Counted from the first letter of the stretch, positions 7,313 to 15,414 are shown. The stretch: DNA of 34,242 nucleotides from Pseudomonadota bacterium (GCA_021816425.1 JAKAXT010000012.1:1-34242), one strand, 5' to 3'. Notes: generated from the letters alone by a model not told the origin. Program-made: numbers and translations.

Positions 7313-9615
7313 GGGCGCGACGCTATTGCGATGTGTATACGTGGTCACACGGCCTGAGCGAGAGCGTGGTCGCTCATGGTGACGGCGCCGCGTCGCTCGC
7401 CATCCTCTGGAACGGCCTCGATGGGGAGTTCGAGGATCGCGCCGGGCGCAGTCGCGAGTGGGCCGCCATAGAGAGGGTCCTCGATCGCCTTCCGGAGCAG
7501 TACTGGCTCGAGTTTCACCTGTGGCGCGAGCGCCGCGCCGACGCGGCGAGGGATTATCTCGCGCATTATGAGCAGGCAACGCGCAAGAGCCCATTCGCCG
7601 CGACCATGCGCCAGGCGATCGCCGAGCATCTGGCCCCCCATTTCCTCGTGAACGTCGTGGCGCTCATCGTCGGGCGTCTGCCAAGAATGGAAGCCGGCGT
7701 GCGACGGGCCCTGAACGGGCAGGCGCGCCGCGCAAAGGAGCTGGAGGCCCTGGCAGCGGAGCTTGCATCGCTCTTGCCGGGCGGCCGGATCGCGACGGTC
7801 CACGAATACGCCGGCCTCGTGCAGAGAAGCTACGACAAGGGTCCCGCGCTCGCGGCCTTCGATCCATGGCTGTCGCTCGCCGAACAGCTGGTGGTCGTGC
7901 CCCCGAGGCCCCAGAGACGCGCCTTGGACGTGGATGGGCGGGTCGTCCGCATGCACTACCTGCATCTCTATCCCGAGGTCGACTCCGCGTGGATTCTCCC
8001 GAGCGTTTCGGGCTCGATCAGCCTGCACGTCTCCCAGGTCGTCATGCCGGCCACGACGGAGCGGGCGCTTCGGGCCTCGGAGCGCGCCGACAGGCTCGCG
8101 CAGGGGGGCCTTGCAAACAAGGGCCGGGAGCGGCAACTGGCGGCGCTGAAGGAGATGCAGCATTTCCGGCAGGAGGTGGCCGACCATGACTGGCGGGTGC
8201 ACCGCAACGCCTACATGGTGTGCGCGGAAATAGAAAACGTGCCAGCGGCGGCGCTCACGCAGCTCATCGAGGGTTTGCAGGGCCGGGGCGGGCGCGTGCG
8301 AGATGACGACTTCGTGCAGCTTCCCTTCTTCCGGGTATCCCAGCCCGGGCAGGGCTACCGCGCGCCGATCTGGCGGCCGGATCACGCCGCGTTGATAGCG
8401 GCCATGGCCCCGACGCAGGTGTTCCGTGCCGGTTCGCCGCACCCCGAGTCCCTGCGATTGGGGCTTGCCTCCCAGCCGCTCCACTTCGATTACAGCCATC
8501 AGGTCGTGGCGCACGGCTTTACGGTGGCCATGACCGGCGCCGGCAAGGGGGTCGACAAGGTGGCGACCATGATAGAGACCTATCCCTTCGGGGTGGACTG
8601 GTATGTCCTGGAGATCGGGTCGACTTACCGCTGGGCCGTGGAGGCGCTCGGGGGCCGCTATACGAGGATCGATCCGGGCACATGCGCGGTGAACCCCCTG
8701 CCGCGGCGGGCCCCGGGAGCCGCGGGCCTCGATCCGCTGCTCGCATCGGGCACGTTGAACATCCTGGCCTTCATCCTCACAGACGGGCGCACGCTTCTCG
8801 ATTTCCACGAGCAGGCCGCGGGCGCGGCGGCCCTTACGCGGCTCTACGGAACCGACGCGCCCACCGATCCAGGGCTCGCGGACTTCCTCGTCTCCCTTGA
8901 GGAACTGACGGACGTAAGCCCGGAACAGCGGCAGGCCGCGCACGTCATGGCGGCCAACCTGCACAGCTTTCTCGAGACGCCCGAGGGGCGGATATTCGCG
9001 GGCCCGGACAACGTTCATCTAAGCCCCGGCATCAGCGGAGTGGATCTCAGGGACGTGGACAGGGCGAGCCCGAAATTGCTCACCTTCTATCTCGTGTTCC
9101 TCTGCCTGCGCTTCCTGAATCTCGCCTTCGCCAACAGAAACCAGGCCCGTGTCCTGCTCGACGAGATCCACCGATTCGTGGCCCACGCCCCGGGGGTCTT
9201 GTCGCGTCTCGTGTCGGAGATCGCGCGCATGGGGCGCAAGGAGGCCGCGGCGGTCGATATCGTGACCCAAGGCCTCGCCGAAATCGATCTCATGGAAAAG
9301 GAGATCGTGAACTCGATGCCGCTGCGGTCCCTTCTCTACCGCAACGACGGCTGGGAGGAGATCGCCGCCCGCATCGGGATGCCGGAGAGGGCGCTCCAGC
9401 TGTGGAGGCGCCTGCCGTTCCCTTTGAATCTGCCCTGGCGCCCCGCGATTCGGTCCGTGGGCCCCGAGTACTACGGTTTGCGCCTGACCTTCCCGCGCAT
9501 GGTCCTGGCCCTTGCCGATACGACACCCGAGGGGCTTGCACGCAAGGAACGGCTGGGCGCGGAGTCTTCCGACCCGCTTGCGCGCCTTGCCCGATATCTG
9601 GAGGAGCGGCCATGA
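7303..9615 (+). CDS. VirB4/TraC-like secretion ATPase with degenerate P-loop
   Basis: The 770-residue protein has the VirB4 plan: an N-terminal half with the CagE/TrbE-like region (about 1-380), then a RecA-like ATPase. After the P-loop the order Y-V-L-E-I-G-S-T-Y-R, EALGGRY, RIDPG, NPLP matches VirB4/TraC proteins closely. A Walker B VLLDEIHRF places D620 and E621, followed by a RKEAAAVDIVTQGL segment. The P-loop itself reads A-M-T-G-A-G-K415-G: the lysine is kept but the usual final Ser/Thr is Gly416 and the first Gly is Ala409. VirB4 ATPases energise pilus and channel assembly at the inner membrane. The ATG at 7303 has a GGAGGGG unusually close (two bases). The gene overlaps its neighbours by ten and four bases. 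Confidence 0.85.
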   Translation: MALGARRYCDVYTWSHGLSESVVAHGDGAASLAILWNGLDGEFEDRAGRSREWAAIERVLDRLPEQYWLEFHLWRERRADAARDYLAHYEQATRKSPFAATMRQAIAEHLAPHFLVNVVALIVGRLPRMEAGVRRALNGQARRAKELEALAAELASLLPGGRIATVHEYAGLVQRSYDKGPALAAFDPWLSLAEQLVVVPPRPQRRALDVDGRVVRMHYLHLYPEVDSAWILPSVSGSISLHVSQVVMPATTERALRASERADRLAQGGLANKGRERQLAALKEMQHFRQEVADHDWRVHRNAYMVCAEIENVPAAALTQLIEGLQGRGGRVRDDDFVQLPFFRVSQPGQGYRAPIWRPDHAALIAAMAPTQVFRAGSPHPESLRLGLASQPLHFDYSHQVVAHGFTVAMTGAGKGVDKVATMIETYPFGVDWYVLEIGSTYRWAVEALGGRYTRIDPGTCAVNPLPRRAPGAAGLDPLLASGTLNILAFILTDGRTLLDFHEQAAGAAALTRLYGTDAPTDPGLADFLVSLEELTDVSPEQRQAAHVMAANLHSFLETPEGRIFAGPDNVHLSPGISGVDLRDVDRASPKLLTFYLVFLCLRFLNLAFANRNQARVLLDEIHRFVAHAPGVLSRLVSEIARMGRKEAAAVDIVTQGLAEIDLMEKEIVNSMPLRSLLYRNDGWEEIAARIGMPERALQLWRRLPFPLNLPWRPAIRSVGPEYYGLRLTFPRMVLALADTTPEGLARKERLGAESSDPLARLARYLEERP

Positions 9616-10238
9616 CGCGGCTTGGCGCAGCGGCGCTTTTGTGGCTGGGCGCGATCGCGCCGGCGTGGGCGTTCCTCGGCGTGGGCGACGTCACGTTCGA
9701 TCCGCCGGTGCATGCGGAGCTCGTCAGCCTCCTCGATCAGACGCTCGCGATCTATCGCACCGCCTTGCGGGAGGTCCGCAGGCTCCAGACGGTCGAGTCG
9801 ACGCTGCGCGAGGCCAATCGGGACGCGCGCGTCATCGCGAACGGGGATCTCGCGCGTTACGAGGAGCAAGGCCTGCCCGCGGGCCTGCCGCGGGGCCTGA
9901 AGTCGCTGCTCGCCCGCACCGGCGCGGCATCGGACAACGCCAGCGCGTATGGCGGCTATCTGCGCCAGCAGGCGCGGCGCTTCGGGCGGCTTGCGCGCCT
10001 GCGTTGGTTGAGGCGCGGCGTGAGGCGCGACGCGCGGCTCTCGGCCACGAGCCTCGGGGTCCGTACGAGCGGCGAGGTCACCGCCCGCTCGACCGCGACG
10101 CTCGCGGGCCTGGCCGCAAGGCGGGCCCGGTCCCGCGAACGGCGCGCCATACGCCACGCCGCCGAGCGGCGCAACGCCCGGCGCCTGCCGCGGGAGGCGG
10201 CGTCCTTGTATCGCGCCTTTGGGGGCGGCCATGAATAG
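9612..10238 (+). CDS. VirB5/TrbJ-like exported protein candidate
   Basis: This 208-residue protein has a clear signal peptide (residues 1-20, ending PAWA before FLG). The mature N-terminus is GVGDVTFDPPVHAELVS, then a helical segment LLDQTLAIYRTALREVRRLQ. TrbJ/VirB5 proteins likewise begin with a short D-P-containing segment and continue as long alpha-helices in the periplasm, where they act as minor pilus components. The C-terminal third is extremely Arg/Ala-rich. Position between VirB4 and the polytopic VirB6-like protein is where VirB5 is normally found. It overlaps the previous gene by four bases (ATGA) and the next by eight. The assignment is by context and general pattern. Confidence 0.55.
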   Translation: MTRLGAAALLWLGAIAPAWAFLGVGDVTFDPPVHAELVSLLDQTLAIYRTALREVRRLQTVESTLREANRDARVIANGDLARYEEQGLPAGLPRGLKSLLARTGAASDNASAYGGYLRQQARRFGRLARLRWLRRGVRRDARLSATSLGVRTSGEVTARSTATLAGLAARRARSRERRAIRHAAERRNARRLPREAASLYRAFGGGHE

Positions 10239-11319
10239 CGCCTCGCTCGTCGTTCATCTCCTGGGCCACTTGGCGCCCGGCGGTGTATATCGTGCCGCCG
10301 CGCCCGTGGCGGGCGTCCTGATGCGTACCGTGACGCCGTCACTGTTCGTGGTGGCCCTGTACACGCGGCTCCTCGAGGCGCAGATGGATTCCGTGTCGGG
10401 CTTCGGGCAGCTCGCCCACGTCATCCGCGACATCGTCGTCTGGGGCGTCGTCCTGGTGGCCTATTTCGCGCTCGGCGGCCTTCTGAATCACTACCTGAAC
10501 GCCTTGTACGTGGCCATGGGTCGCATAGGGTCGCTGCGCTCGGTGGCCACGCAGATGGCGGCCTTGCTCGACGTCGCGGCCAAAGGCCCGAGCGGTGTGT
10601 GGAGCACGATAAAGGAGATCAATGCCCTGCCGTTACGCTTCGCGACGGTGCTCATCTACTACGCCACCTTGATCATGACGACCTTCCTCCAGGCCCTGCT
10701 GCGCATTGCCCAGGCGATAGGCTATGAGTTCGCCTTCCTCTACGGGCTCATCGCCCTACCGCTCGCCCTTAGCAGGACGCTGTCGCTCGCGCGCGGTTTC
10801 GCGAAGCTTATGGGCTTCTTCATCCTTTGGCCCATCGTGCAGGCGCTGTTGCTGGCCGTGTTCTCGCCCCTCTTCACCCACGCGGTGGCCGATCTCCAAA
10901 AGCTTATCGGTCCCGCCGATTACATGACCGTGTACGCGCACATGCTGTTTACCATCCTGAACCTCATCCTGTGCGCCGTCCTGCTCGCCGCTCCCTACAT
11001 AACGGCAGGCCTCATAGAGAACGCGGGCGCCGCCCAGCCCCTGCTCGCCCCCGCCCTGGCCGGACTTTCGTCGGTCGGGACGACGTTCGCGGCGGGCGTC
11101 GGTCACGGGACCGCGCGGGCGGTCGACTACTACTTGTACGGCCCGGACGATGACGTCCTCTCCGTGCCCCCGAGGCCCATGCCCGAACTGCACGTGCCGC
11201 GCGACCCGGACTTCATCCCGAGTGGACAGGACGGCGGTGCGCCGCACACGAACTACCTGAAGCCTCAATACGACGGGCCCCCGAAAAAAGATCAATCCGA
11301 TGACTTCTCCAGACGCTAA
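10231..11319 (+). CDS. VirB6/TrbL-like polytopic membrane protein
   Basis: The 362-residue protein has about six hydrophobic helices in two groups: residues roughly 70-92 and 135-160 in the first half, then a cluster from about 165 to 275. A hydrophilic, Pro-rich C-terminal tail (about 300-362) follows. VirB6/TrbL/TraG-N family proteins have this topology and form the inner-membrane part of the channel. The ATG at 10231 was preferred over an upstream TTG at 10219 because it follows a GGGGGCGG stretch. It overlaps the previous gene by eight bases and the next by twenty. No diagnostic motif is visible, as is usual for this poorly conserved family; gene order carries most of the weight. Confidence 0.6.
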   Translation: MNSASLVVHLLGHLAPGGVYRAAAPVAGVLMRTVTPSLFVVALYTRLLEAQMDSVSGFGQLAHVIRDIVVWGVVLVAYFALGGLLNHYLNALYVAMGRIGSLRSVATQMAALLDVAAKGPSGVWSTIKEINALPLRFATVLIYYATLIMTTFLQALLRIAQAIGYEFAFLYGLIALPLALSRTLSLARGFAKLMGFFILWPIVQALLLAVFSPLFTHAVADLQKLIGPADYMTVYAHMLFTILNLILCAVLLAAPYITAGLIENAGAAQPLLAPALAGLSSVGTTFAAGVGHGTARAVDYYLYGPDDDVLSVPPRPMPELHVPRDPDFIPSGQDGGAPHTNYLKPQYDGPPKKDQSDDFSRR

Positions 11320-11926
11320 GGTGTGGGGCCGCCATGGGCCCCAAGGGCTTCTGATGCAGCGCCTGGCGCGCTACGCGCTGCTGGGTTGGGGGCTGTTCGC
11401 CTGCGCCGCCGCAGCCTTCGTGGTGCTTGCGATCGTGGCCGTGTGGCGCACGCCGCCCATCATCGCCGTCGACCGCTCCGGCACCGTTCTCGGGCGCATG
11501 CAATGGCTTGACGCCGCGCACAGGTCGCGGCGCGACGTGATCGCGGCCTCGATGCGTTTTCTGCGCGATTATCTGAGCGCCAACGCCCCGACCGTGGTCC
11601 CGGACTACATCGAGGCTCTGGACATGATGGCGCCCGCGCTCAGAAGCACGACCGTGGCGGCGCTTCGCAAGACCGCCTATCTCGCGCGCGTCCGCGCGGC
11701 GGGCATACGCTCCTGGGTGAGCTTCGCCGAGGGTCGCCGCCGGCCGCGCGTGGTCCGCAAGGGCGCGCGGGAATTCCTGGTGCGCCTGGAGGGAACCCTC
11801 CATGTCGTCGTGCGGACCGGGCGGCAGTACCGCGAGCGCTTCGCGTATTTGCTGACGGCGATCGCCGTGGCGCGTCGTCCGCACGACACAGCCGGCCTAC
11901 GCATCGAAGGAATCGACCCGCTATGA
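11300..11926 (+). CDS. VirB8/TrbF-like bitopic protein candidate
   Basis: This 208-residue protein has a short cytoplasmic N-terminus and one transmembrane helix at about 23-48, immediately followed by a periplasmic segment TPPIIAVDRSGTV. The rest is a mixed alpha/beta domain (about 60-208). Single N-terminal helix, periplasmic globular domain and position between VirB6 and VirB9 candidates fit VirB8/TrbF/TraE, a scaffold of the inner-membrane complex. TraE-like proteins also have a conserved region just after the helix. It overlaps the previous gene by twenty bases and the next by four. Identification is by topology and order. Confidence 0.55.
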   Translation: MTSPDAKVWGRHGPQGLLMQRLARYALLGWGLFACAAAAFVVLAIVAVWRTPPIIAVDRSGTVLGRMQWLDAAHRSRRDVIAASMRFLRDYLSANAPTVVPDYIEALDMMAPALRSTTVAALRKTAYLARVRAAGIRSWVSFAEGRRRPRVVRKGAREFLVRLEGTLHVVVRTGRQYRERFAYLLTAIAVARRPHDTAGLRIEGIDPL

Positions 11927-12678
11927 CCGCCCCCATGCCGACTTTGCTGCGGCCGCTTGCGCCCCACGCCCGCGTGGTGGTCTTGCGGCCCTACCGCGCA
12001 TTGTCCGCCGCCATCGTGCCCGACCTCGGGCTGCGGCTCGTCTTCCCAAGCGGCGCGCCGGCGGCCCGCTTCGCGCTCACCAACCCCCTGTTCTCCGCCG
12101 CGAGATTGGGCCGGCGCGCCATCCTGATCACCGTGGCGCGCGGCATGGCCCGGCGTTACTGCGGGAACGCGTACATGGATTGGGAAGGATATTTCGTCTC
12201 GCTGCTCGTTTGCACGAGCGCCCACGGACGGCATTACACGAGCGACATCCTCTTTCGGCGCCCGAGCGTCCCCAGGCCCCCGGTCGCGGTGCGTCCCAGA
12301 CCGCGTTCCCCGTGGGCCGCGGCGTGGGCCTACGCGGCCTTCGGGCCCGTTCCCCGGATCGCGATCCGCAAGCGCGTCGCCTTGAAGCGGGGCGCGAGGA
12401 CCGTGGTCCTCTCGGTGCGGCGCATGTTGCTCATGCCGCGTACCGCGGTCCTCGGCTTCGCGCTCGCCGGGGACGCGGGGCCCGGCCCCGTCGATGGCGC
12501 GATCCTCTACCGCGGCCGCGGCAAATGGCGGGAGGTGCCGACGATGCTGAGCTGCAGGGCAAGCGCCGCCGCCGGGGGCGTCGCCTGCGCGCTCTCCCTG
12601 GCGCCCCCCAAGGACCCCGTAAGGCGCTGGCATCTCGTCGTCATGACCGCGCTTGGGGCGGCGCGCCTGTCATGGTGA
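11923..12678 (+). CDS. VirB9/TraK-like protein candidate without evident signal peptide
   Basis: The 251-residue protein is beta-rich: ARVVVLRPYRALSAAIV near the N-terminus, LRLVFPS, AILITVARG and HYTSDILF in the first half, a Pro/Arg-rich linker around 108-125, and a second beta domain (about 130-251). VirB9/TraK proteins have two beta domains joined by a linker and work in the outer-membrane core complex beside VirB10. Unlike them, this product shows no hydrophobic signal peptide from the annotated ATG, which is fixed by the ATGA overlap with the previous gene. Either export is atypical or the family call is wrong. It overlaps the VirB10 candidate by seven bases. Confidence 0.45.
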   Translation: MTAPMPTLLRPLAPHARVVVLRPYRALSAAIVPDLGLRLVFPSGAPAARFALTNPLFSAARLGRRAILITVARGMARRYCGNAYMDWEGYFVSLLVCTSAHGRHYTSDILFRRPSVPRPPVAVRPRPRSPWAAAWAYAAFGPVPRIAIRKRVALKRGARTVVLSVRRMLLMPRTAVLGFALAGDAGPGPVDGAILYRGRGKWREVPTMLSCRASAAAGGVACALSLAPPKDPVRRWHLVVMTALGAARLSW

Positions 12679-13394
12679 CCGCGGCCGTGCGAGCCCCCAC
12701 CGTCATCGTGCACCGCCTCATAGACGAGCGGCCGGCGCCACCGTCCCTGTTCCATCGCCTTCTGGCGCTGGCCGGGGGTCCGGCGCGTCGCCCGCGGCGG
12801 CCGAACCCTCCGCCCCGGCCGCGCGCGGCCCTGCCGTTTGCCGTGGCCGCATCGCGCGCGCGGCCCGTGATATTGCCCAACCCGCCGCATGGCCTGGGCA
12901 TCCGGGCCGGCACGTGGGTCGCAGTCACGCTGCGCCGCGGCGTCACCGATGTCGATTCGACCCTGGTCGTTTTGCATGTGGGGGCGCCTGTGCGCGGCCT
13001 CTGGGGCGTCCTGCCGGCCGGCACGCGGCTTTTGGGGCGGGTGGAGGGTCAGGCCCTCGGGCGGATCCGCATCGCCGTAAGTCAGGCGGTCACGCCGCGC
13101 GGGCGGCGCCTGCCCTTCGACGCGGCGGTCTTTGGGGCCGACCGGGGGCCCGGGCTGCCCGCCTACGTCGTGGGCGGGCGGCGCAGGACGGTCCTGGCCG
13201 CGTTCGCCTCATCGGTGGTGGAGGGTGTCGATGCGCTCATGGGGTCGGCCGCGGCGCAGGGCTCGGCCGAGGCCGCGGCCCTGGGGCAGGTGGGTACGAA
13301 CACGTTGAACGCGGCGGCCGTTTGGCGCGCCCCGCGCCGGATTCTTTACGCCCCGGCGCAGCAAGGTTACGTCCAGACACAAAAGGGATCGTGA
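12672..13394 (+). CDS. VirB10/TrbI-like protein, C-terminal domain only
   Basis: The 240-residue protein shows a recognisable VirB10 C-terminal fold pattern: RAGTWVAVTLRRGVTD (78-93), LPAGTRLLGRVEG (114-126), RIRIAVSQAVTPRGRRLPF (131-149) and FGADRGPGLPAYV. These correspond to the TrbI/VirB10 segments around 'iPqGtrLiGey' and 'vsWnRlifPdG'. In known systems VirB10 spans from inner to outer membrane through an N-terminal helix and a Pro-rich stalk. Here the first 75 residues are basic and Pro-rich (40-52) but contain no transmembrane helix or signal peptide, so the anchor is missing. The ATG at 12672 overlaps the VirB9-like stop; a longer open frame upstream runs antiparallel in composition to the VirB9 gene and is rejected. 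Confidence 0.7.
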   Translation: MVTAAVRAPTVIVHRLIDERPAPPSLFHRLLALAGGPARRPRRPNPPPRPRAALPFAVAASRARPVILPNPPHGLGIRAGTWVAVTLRRGVTDVDSTLVVLHVGAPVRGLWGVLPAGTRLLGRVEGQALGRIRIAVSQAVTPRGRRLPFDAAVFGADRGPGLPAYVVGGRRRTVLAAFASSVVEGVDALMGSAAAQGSAEAAALGQVGTNTLNAAAVWRAPRRILYAPAQQGYVQTQKGS

Positions 13395-13396
13395 TC

Positions 13397-13951
13397 ATGA
13401 AAACATGGGTAAGGAGGGTGTGGCTTGCCGCGGCCCTGGGCCTTGCGCCCACCTGCGGCGCGTGGCGCCTGTCGGTGGGCGGCGGCCTTTTGGCGGGCAT
13501 CGTGCCGGCGCCATCGCCCGCGGCGACCGCCCTCGGGTGGCAGTTTGCGGGCCAGTGGACGCGCGAGGGCTATGTCGGGCAGCGGTGGCTGGTCGACCTG
13601 ACGGCGGGCCAATTCGCGACGCGGCCCGGGGCGGGCGGCCTGCTGGAGCGGGGGCGCGAGCTGGGCGGGCTCGTCTTGTGGGAGCGGAGGGTCCCGTTCA
13701 GCTACGCGTTTCGGCCTTGGGTGGGGGTGGGCGCCGGCGTCACGCACTACCGGTTCGATGACCGACTGCGCCTGAACGCCAATGGCTACGCGGTGGGCAC
13801 GAGCCCCGACGACTCGGAAAACGATGCGGATCTCGGTATCGGCGCGAACATCCCTTTGGGTCGGTCATGGTCCATCGGGATCACGGCGCAAACCGGCTTC
13901 CCATCGCACCTGTCGACGTTTGGCGTAACTGTTCTATGGAGGCTATTTTGA
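13397..13951 (+). CDS. Small outer-membrane beta-barrel protein in the secretion-like operon
   Basis: This 184-residue protein has a signal peptide (residues 1-22, ending CGA) and alternating hydrophobic beta strands such as LSVGGGLLAGI, FRPWVGVGAGVTHYRF and FGVTVLWRLF. The terminal Phe and preceding Trp/Leu fit the BAM assembly signal for outer-membrane barrels. An 8-strand barrel is likely from the length. The start at 13397 has AAGGG nine bases upstream; a GTG at 13391 is also possible. It begins two bases after the VirB10-like gene and its stop overlaps the lipoprotein gene, placing it in the same operon. Its function is unknown; an outer-membrane partner or anchor for the VirB9/B10-like proteins is an inference. 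Confidence 0.65.
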   Translation: MKTWVRRVWLAAALGLAPTCGAWRLSVGGGLLAGIVPAPSPAATALGWQFAGQWTREGYVGQRWLVDLTAGQFATRPGAGGLLERGRELGGLVLWERRVPFSYAFRPWVGVGAGVTHYRFDDRLRLNANGYAVGTSPDDSENDADLGIGANIPLGRSWSIGITAQTGFPSHLSTFGVTVLWRLF

Positions 13952-15366
13952 ACAAGAGACATCACGGTCTATGGATTTTCGTCGCGGGGCTTGCATTGAG
14001 CGGATGCCGACTGGGGAACCCGGCTTCGCCTCCCGCGCTCCCGCCCGGACAGATCGACGGGTACGTGGTGAGCGGGGGGCCCGTGGCCGGGGCGTCGGTC
14101 ACCGTCACCGGTGCGGGCGGCACCTTGGGCGCCACGCGCACGGACGACAGCGGACACTTCGCGCTCGATGTCCAGAGTCTGGACGCGACGCTCGAGGTCA
14201 CGGCGAGCGGCGGCTCCTATGTCGGCGCAGGCGGGACCAACGCCACGTCCGGCGTGTTGCGCGGGGTCTTCCCCTATCAAAACGGCGGCGCAGTCCAGGT
14301 GGCGGTGGACCCGTTGACCACGGCGATGGCCGCCTATGACGGTTATCTCCAGGGCCAGGGGGTCGACCTGAACGACGCCGCGGTGCGCGCACGCGCCGCC
14401 TTCGTCGATTGGCTCGGCTTCGATCCGACGACGACGCAGCCCGTGATGCCGGCGGACGCCGGGACCGGGACTGCGCTCACGAGCGGCCTGCGCCACGGGC
14501 TTGTGGTCGCCGCCTTGACGCGGTTTGCGCGCGAAAACGGGAGCCGTACCGGCACCATCGCGGGGCTCATGGCATCCGACCTCGCCTTCGACGGGATCCT
14601 AGACGGCGTGGGCGCAAGCGGGCCTCTGAAGCTCGGCGCCCTGCCCTTGTCGACGGCGGCGTATCGGCAGGGGATCGCCCAGGCCTTCCTGCAGGCGGCC
14701 GCGGCCGCGGCGCCCGCCTCGCCCGACGCCCTTCCGGGGCCGAATGCGGCGGCGCTCCTCGCCTACGCGCAGACGCTCGCCCAATCCCCCTCGCCCCTGT
14801 TCGGGACCGGGCCCGCGCCGGCGTTCCCGGGCGGCGGCCTTTCCTTGTCTCTGTCGCCATGGGCCGCGTGGACGCACGGGCCGATCACGATCGCGGGCAC
14901 GACGAGCGATCCCTATGGGCTTCCGGTGGCGGTGACGATCGCCATCGATCACACGCCCTACCAGACGGTTACGGCCGCGCCCGCTTTCGCGTTTCTGATC
15001 GACACGAGTGCGTTCGCCGACGGCACCCATGACCTGTCCGTGAGCGCCCACGATGCGGCCGGGGAGAGCGCCTCCTACGACGGGTCGCTCGGCGTCGACA
15101 ACACGCCGCCGCAGGCCTGCCTGTCCGTCTTCCAGCCGACCATGCAGGGCATCATGCTCGCGGGAAAGTGGCAGGACCTCTCGGGGGTGGTCGCGGCAAG
15201 CGCCGACGGGGTCGCGCTTTCCCTCTTCTCCGCGGGCACCTGGGAGGGCGTGGTGCCGACGCCGTTGCCGTCGCCCACGACGGTCACCTTCGTGGATGCC
15301 GCCGGCAACGAGCAGAATTATTCGTGGGTATTGGACGGCCAGACCAATCCCGCGCCCTGCTCGTGA
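13948..15366 (+). CDS. Lipoprotein with carboxypeptidase-regulatory-like and Ig-like domains
   Basis: The 472-residue product begins at TTG 13948, which has GGAGG five bases upstream and overlaps the previous stop by four bases (TTGA). A lipoprotein signal ends in LSGC with C20 as the lipidated residue; Arg at +2 suggests outer-membrane sorting. Next is a carboxypeptidase-regulatory-like beta-sandwich (about 25-80, GQIDGYVVSGGPVAGASVTV), a middle alpha-helical region (about 100-290), and one or two Ig-like beta-sandwiches (about 300-465) with a VDNTPP linker. Two cysteines near the C-terminus (in QACLSVF and at the end, PAPCS) may pair. Such domain sets are typical of surface-exposed adhesin or scaffold proteins. 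Being last in the secretion-like operon, it may replace the VirB7 lipoprotein or act as a surface substrate. Confidence 0.7.
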   Translation: MNKRHHGLWIFVAGLALSGCRLGNPASPPALPPGQIDGYVVSGGPVAGASVTVTGAGGTLGATRTDDSGHFALDVQSLDATLEVTASGGSYVGAGGTNATSGVLRGVFPYQNGGAVQVAVDPLTTAMAAYDGYLQGQGVDLNDAAVRARAAFVDWLGFDPTTTQPVMPADAGTGTALTSGLRHGLVVAALTRFARENGSRTGTIAGLMASDLAFDGILDGVGASGPLKLGALPLSTAAYRQGIAQAFLQAAAAAAPASPDALPGPNAAALLAYAQTLAQSPSPLFGTGPAPAFPGGGLSLSLSPWAAWTHGPITIAGTTSDPYGLPVAVTIAIDHTPYQTVTAAPAFAFLIDTSAFADGTHDLSVSAHDAAGESASYDGSLGVDNTPPQACLSVFQPTMQGIMLAGKWQDLSGVVAASADGVALSLFSAGTWEGVVPTPLPSPTTVTFVDAAGNEQNYSWVLDGQTNPAPCS

Positions 15367-15376
15367 CCGGGGCCGA

Positions 15377-15405
15377 TTGACGGGCACGGACGCCTCCGGT
15401 AGCGT
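15377..15405 (+). promoter_or_regulatory. Possible sigma-70 promoter for the ligase-transferase operon
   Basis: TTGACG at 15377-15382 is five of six to the -35 consensus and lies 17 bases before TAGCGT at 15400-15405, a poor -10. This is in the only sizeable gap between the lipoprotein gene and the next operon. The weak -10 keeps confidence low. Confidence 0.3.
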
Positions 15406-15414
15406 CAGTGCCAT

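Noticed and set aside
12180-12671. Extension of the VirB10-like frame into the VirB9-like gene
   Set aside because: The translated segment is Arg-rich with no hydrophobic anchor, and the ATG at 12672 with the overlap geometry is a better start.
6744-15366. Integrative conjugative element
   Set aside because: No integrase, relaxase, coupling protein, att-like direct repeat or tRNA flank is visible in the window.
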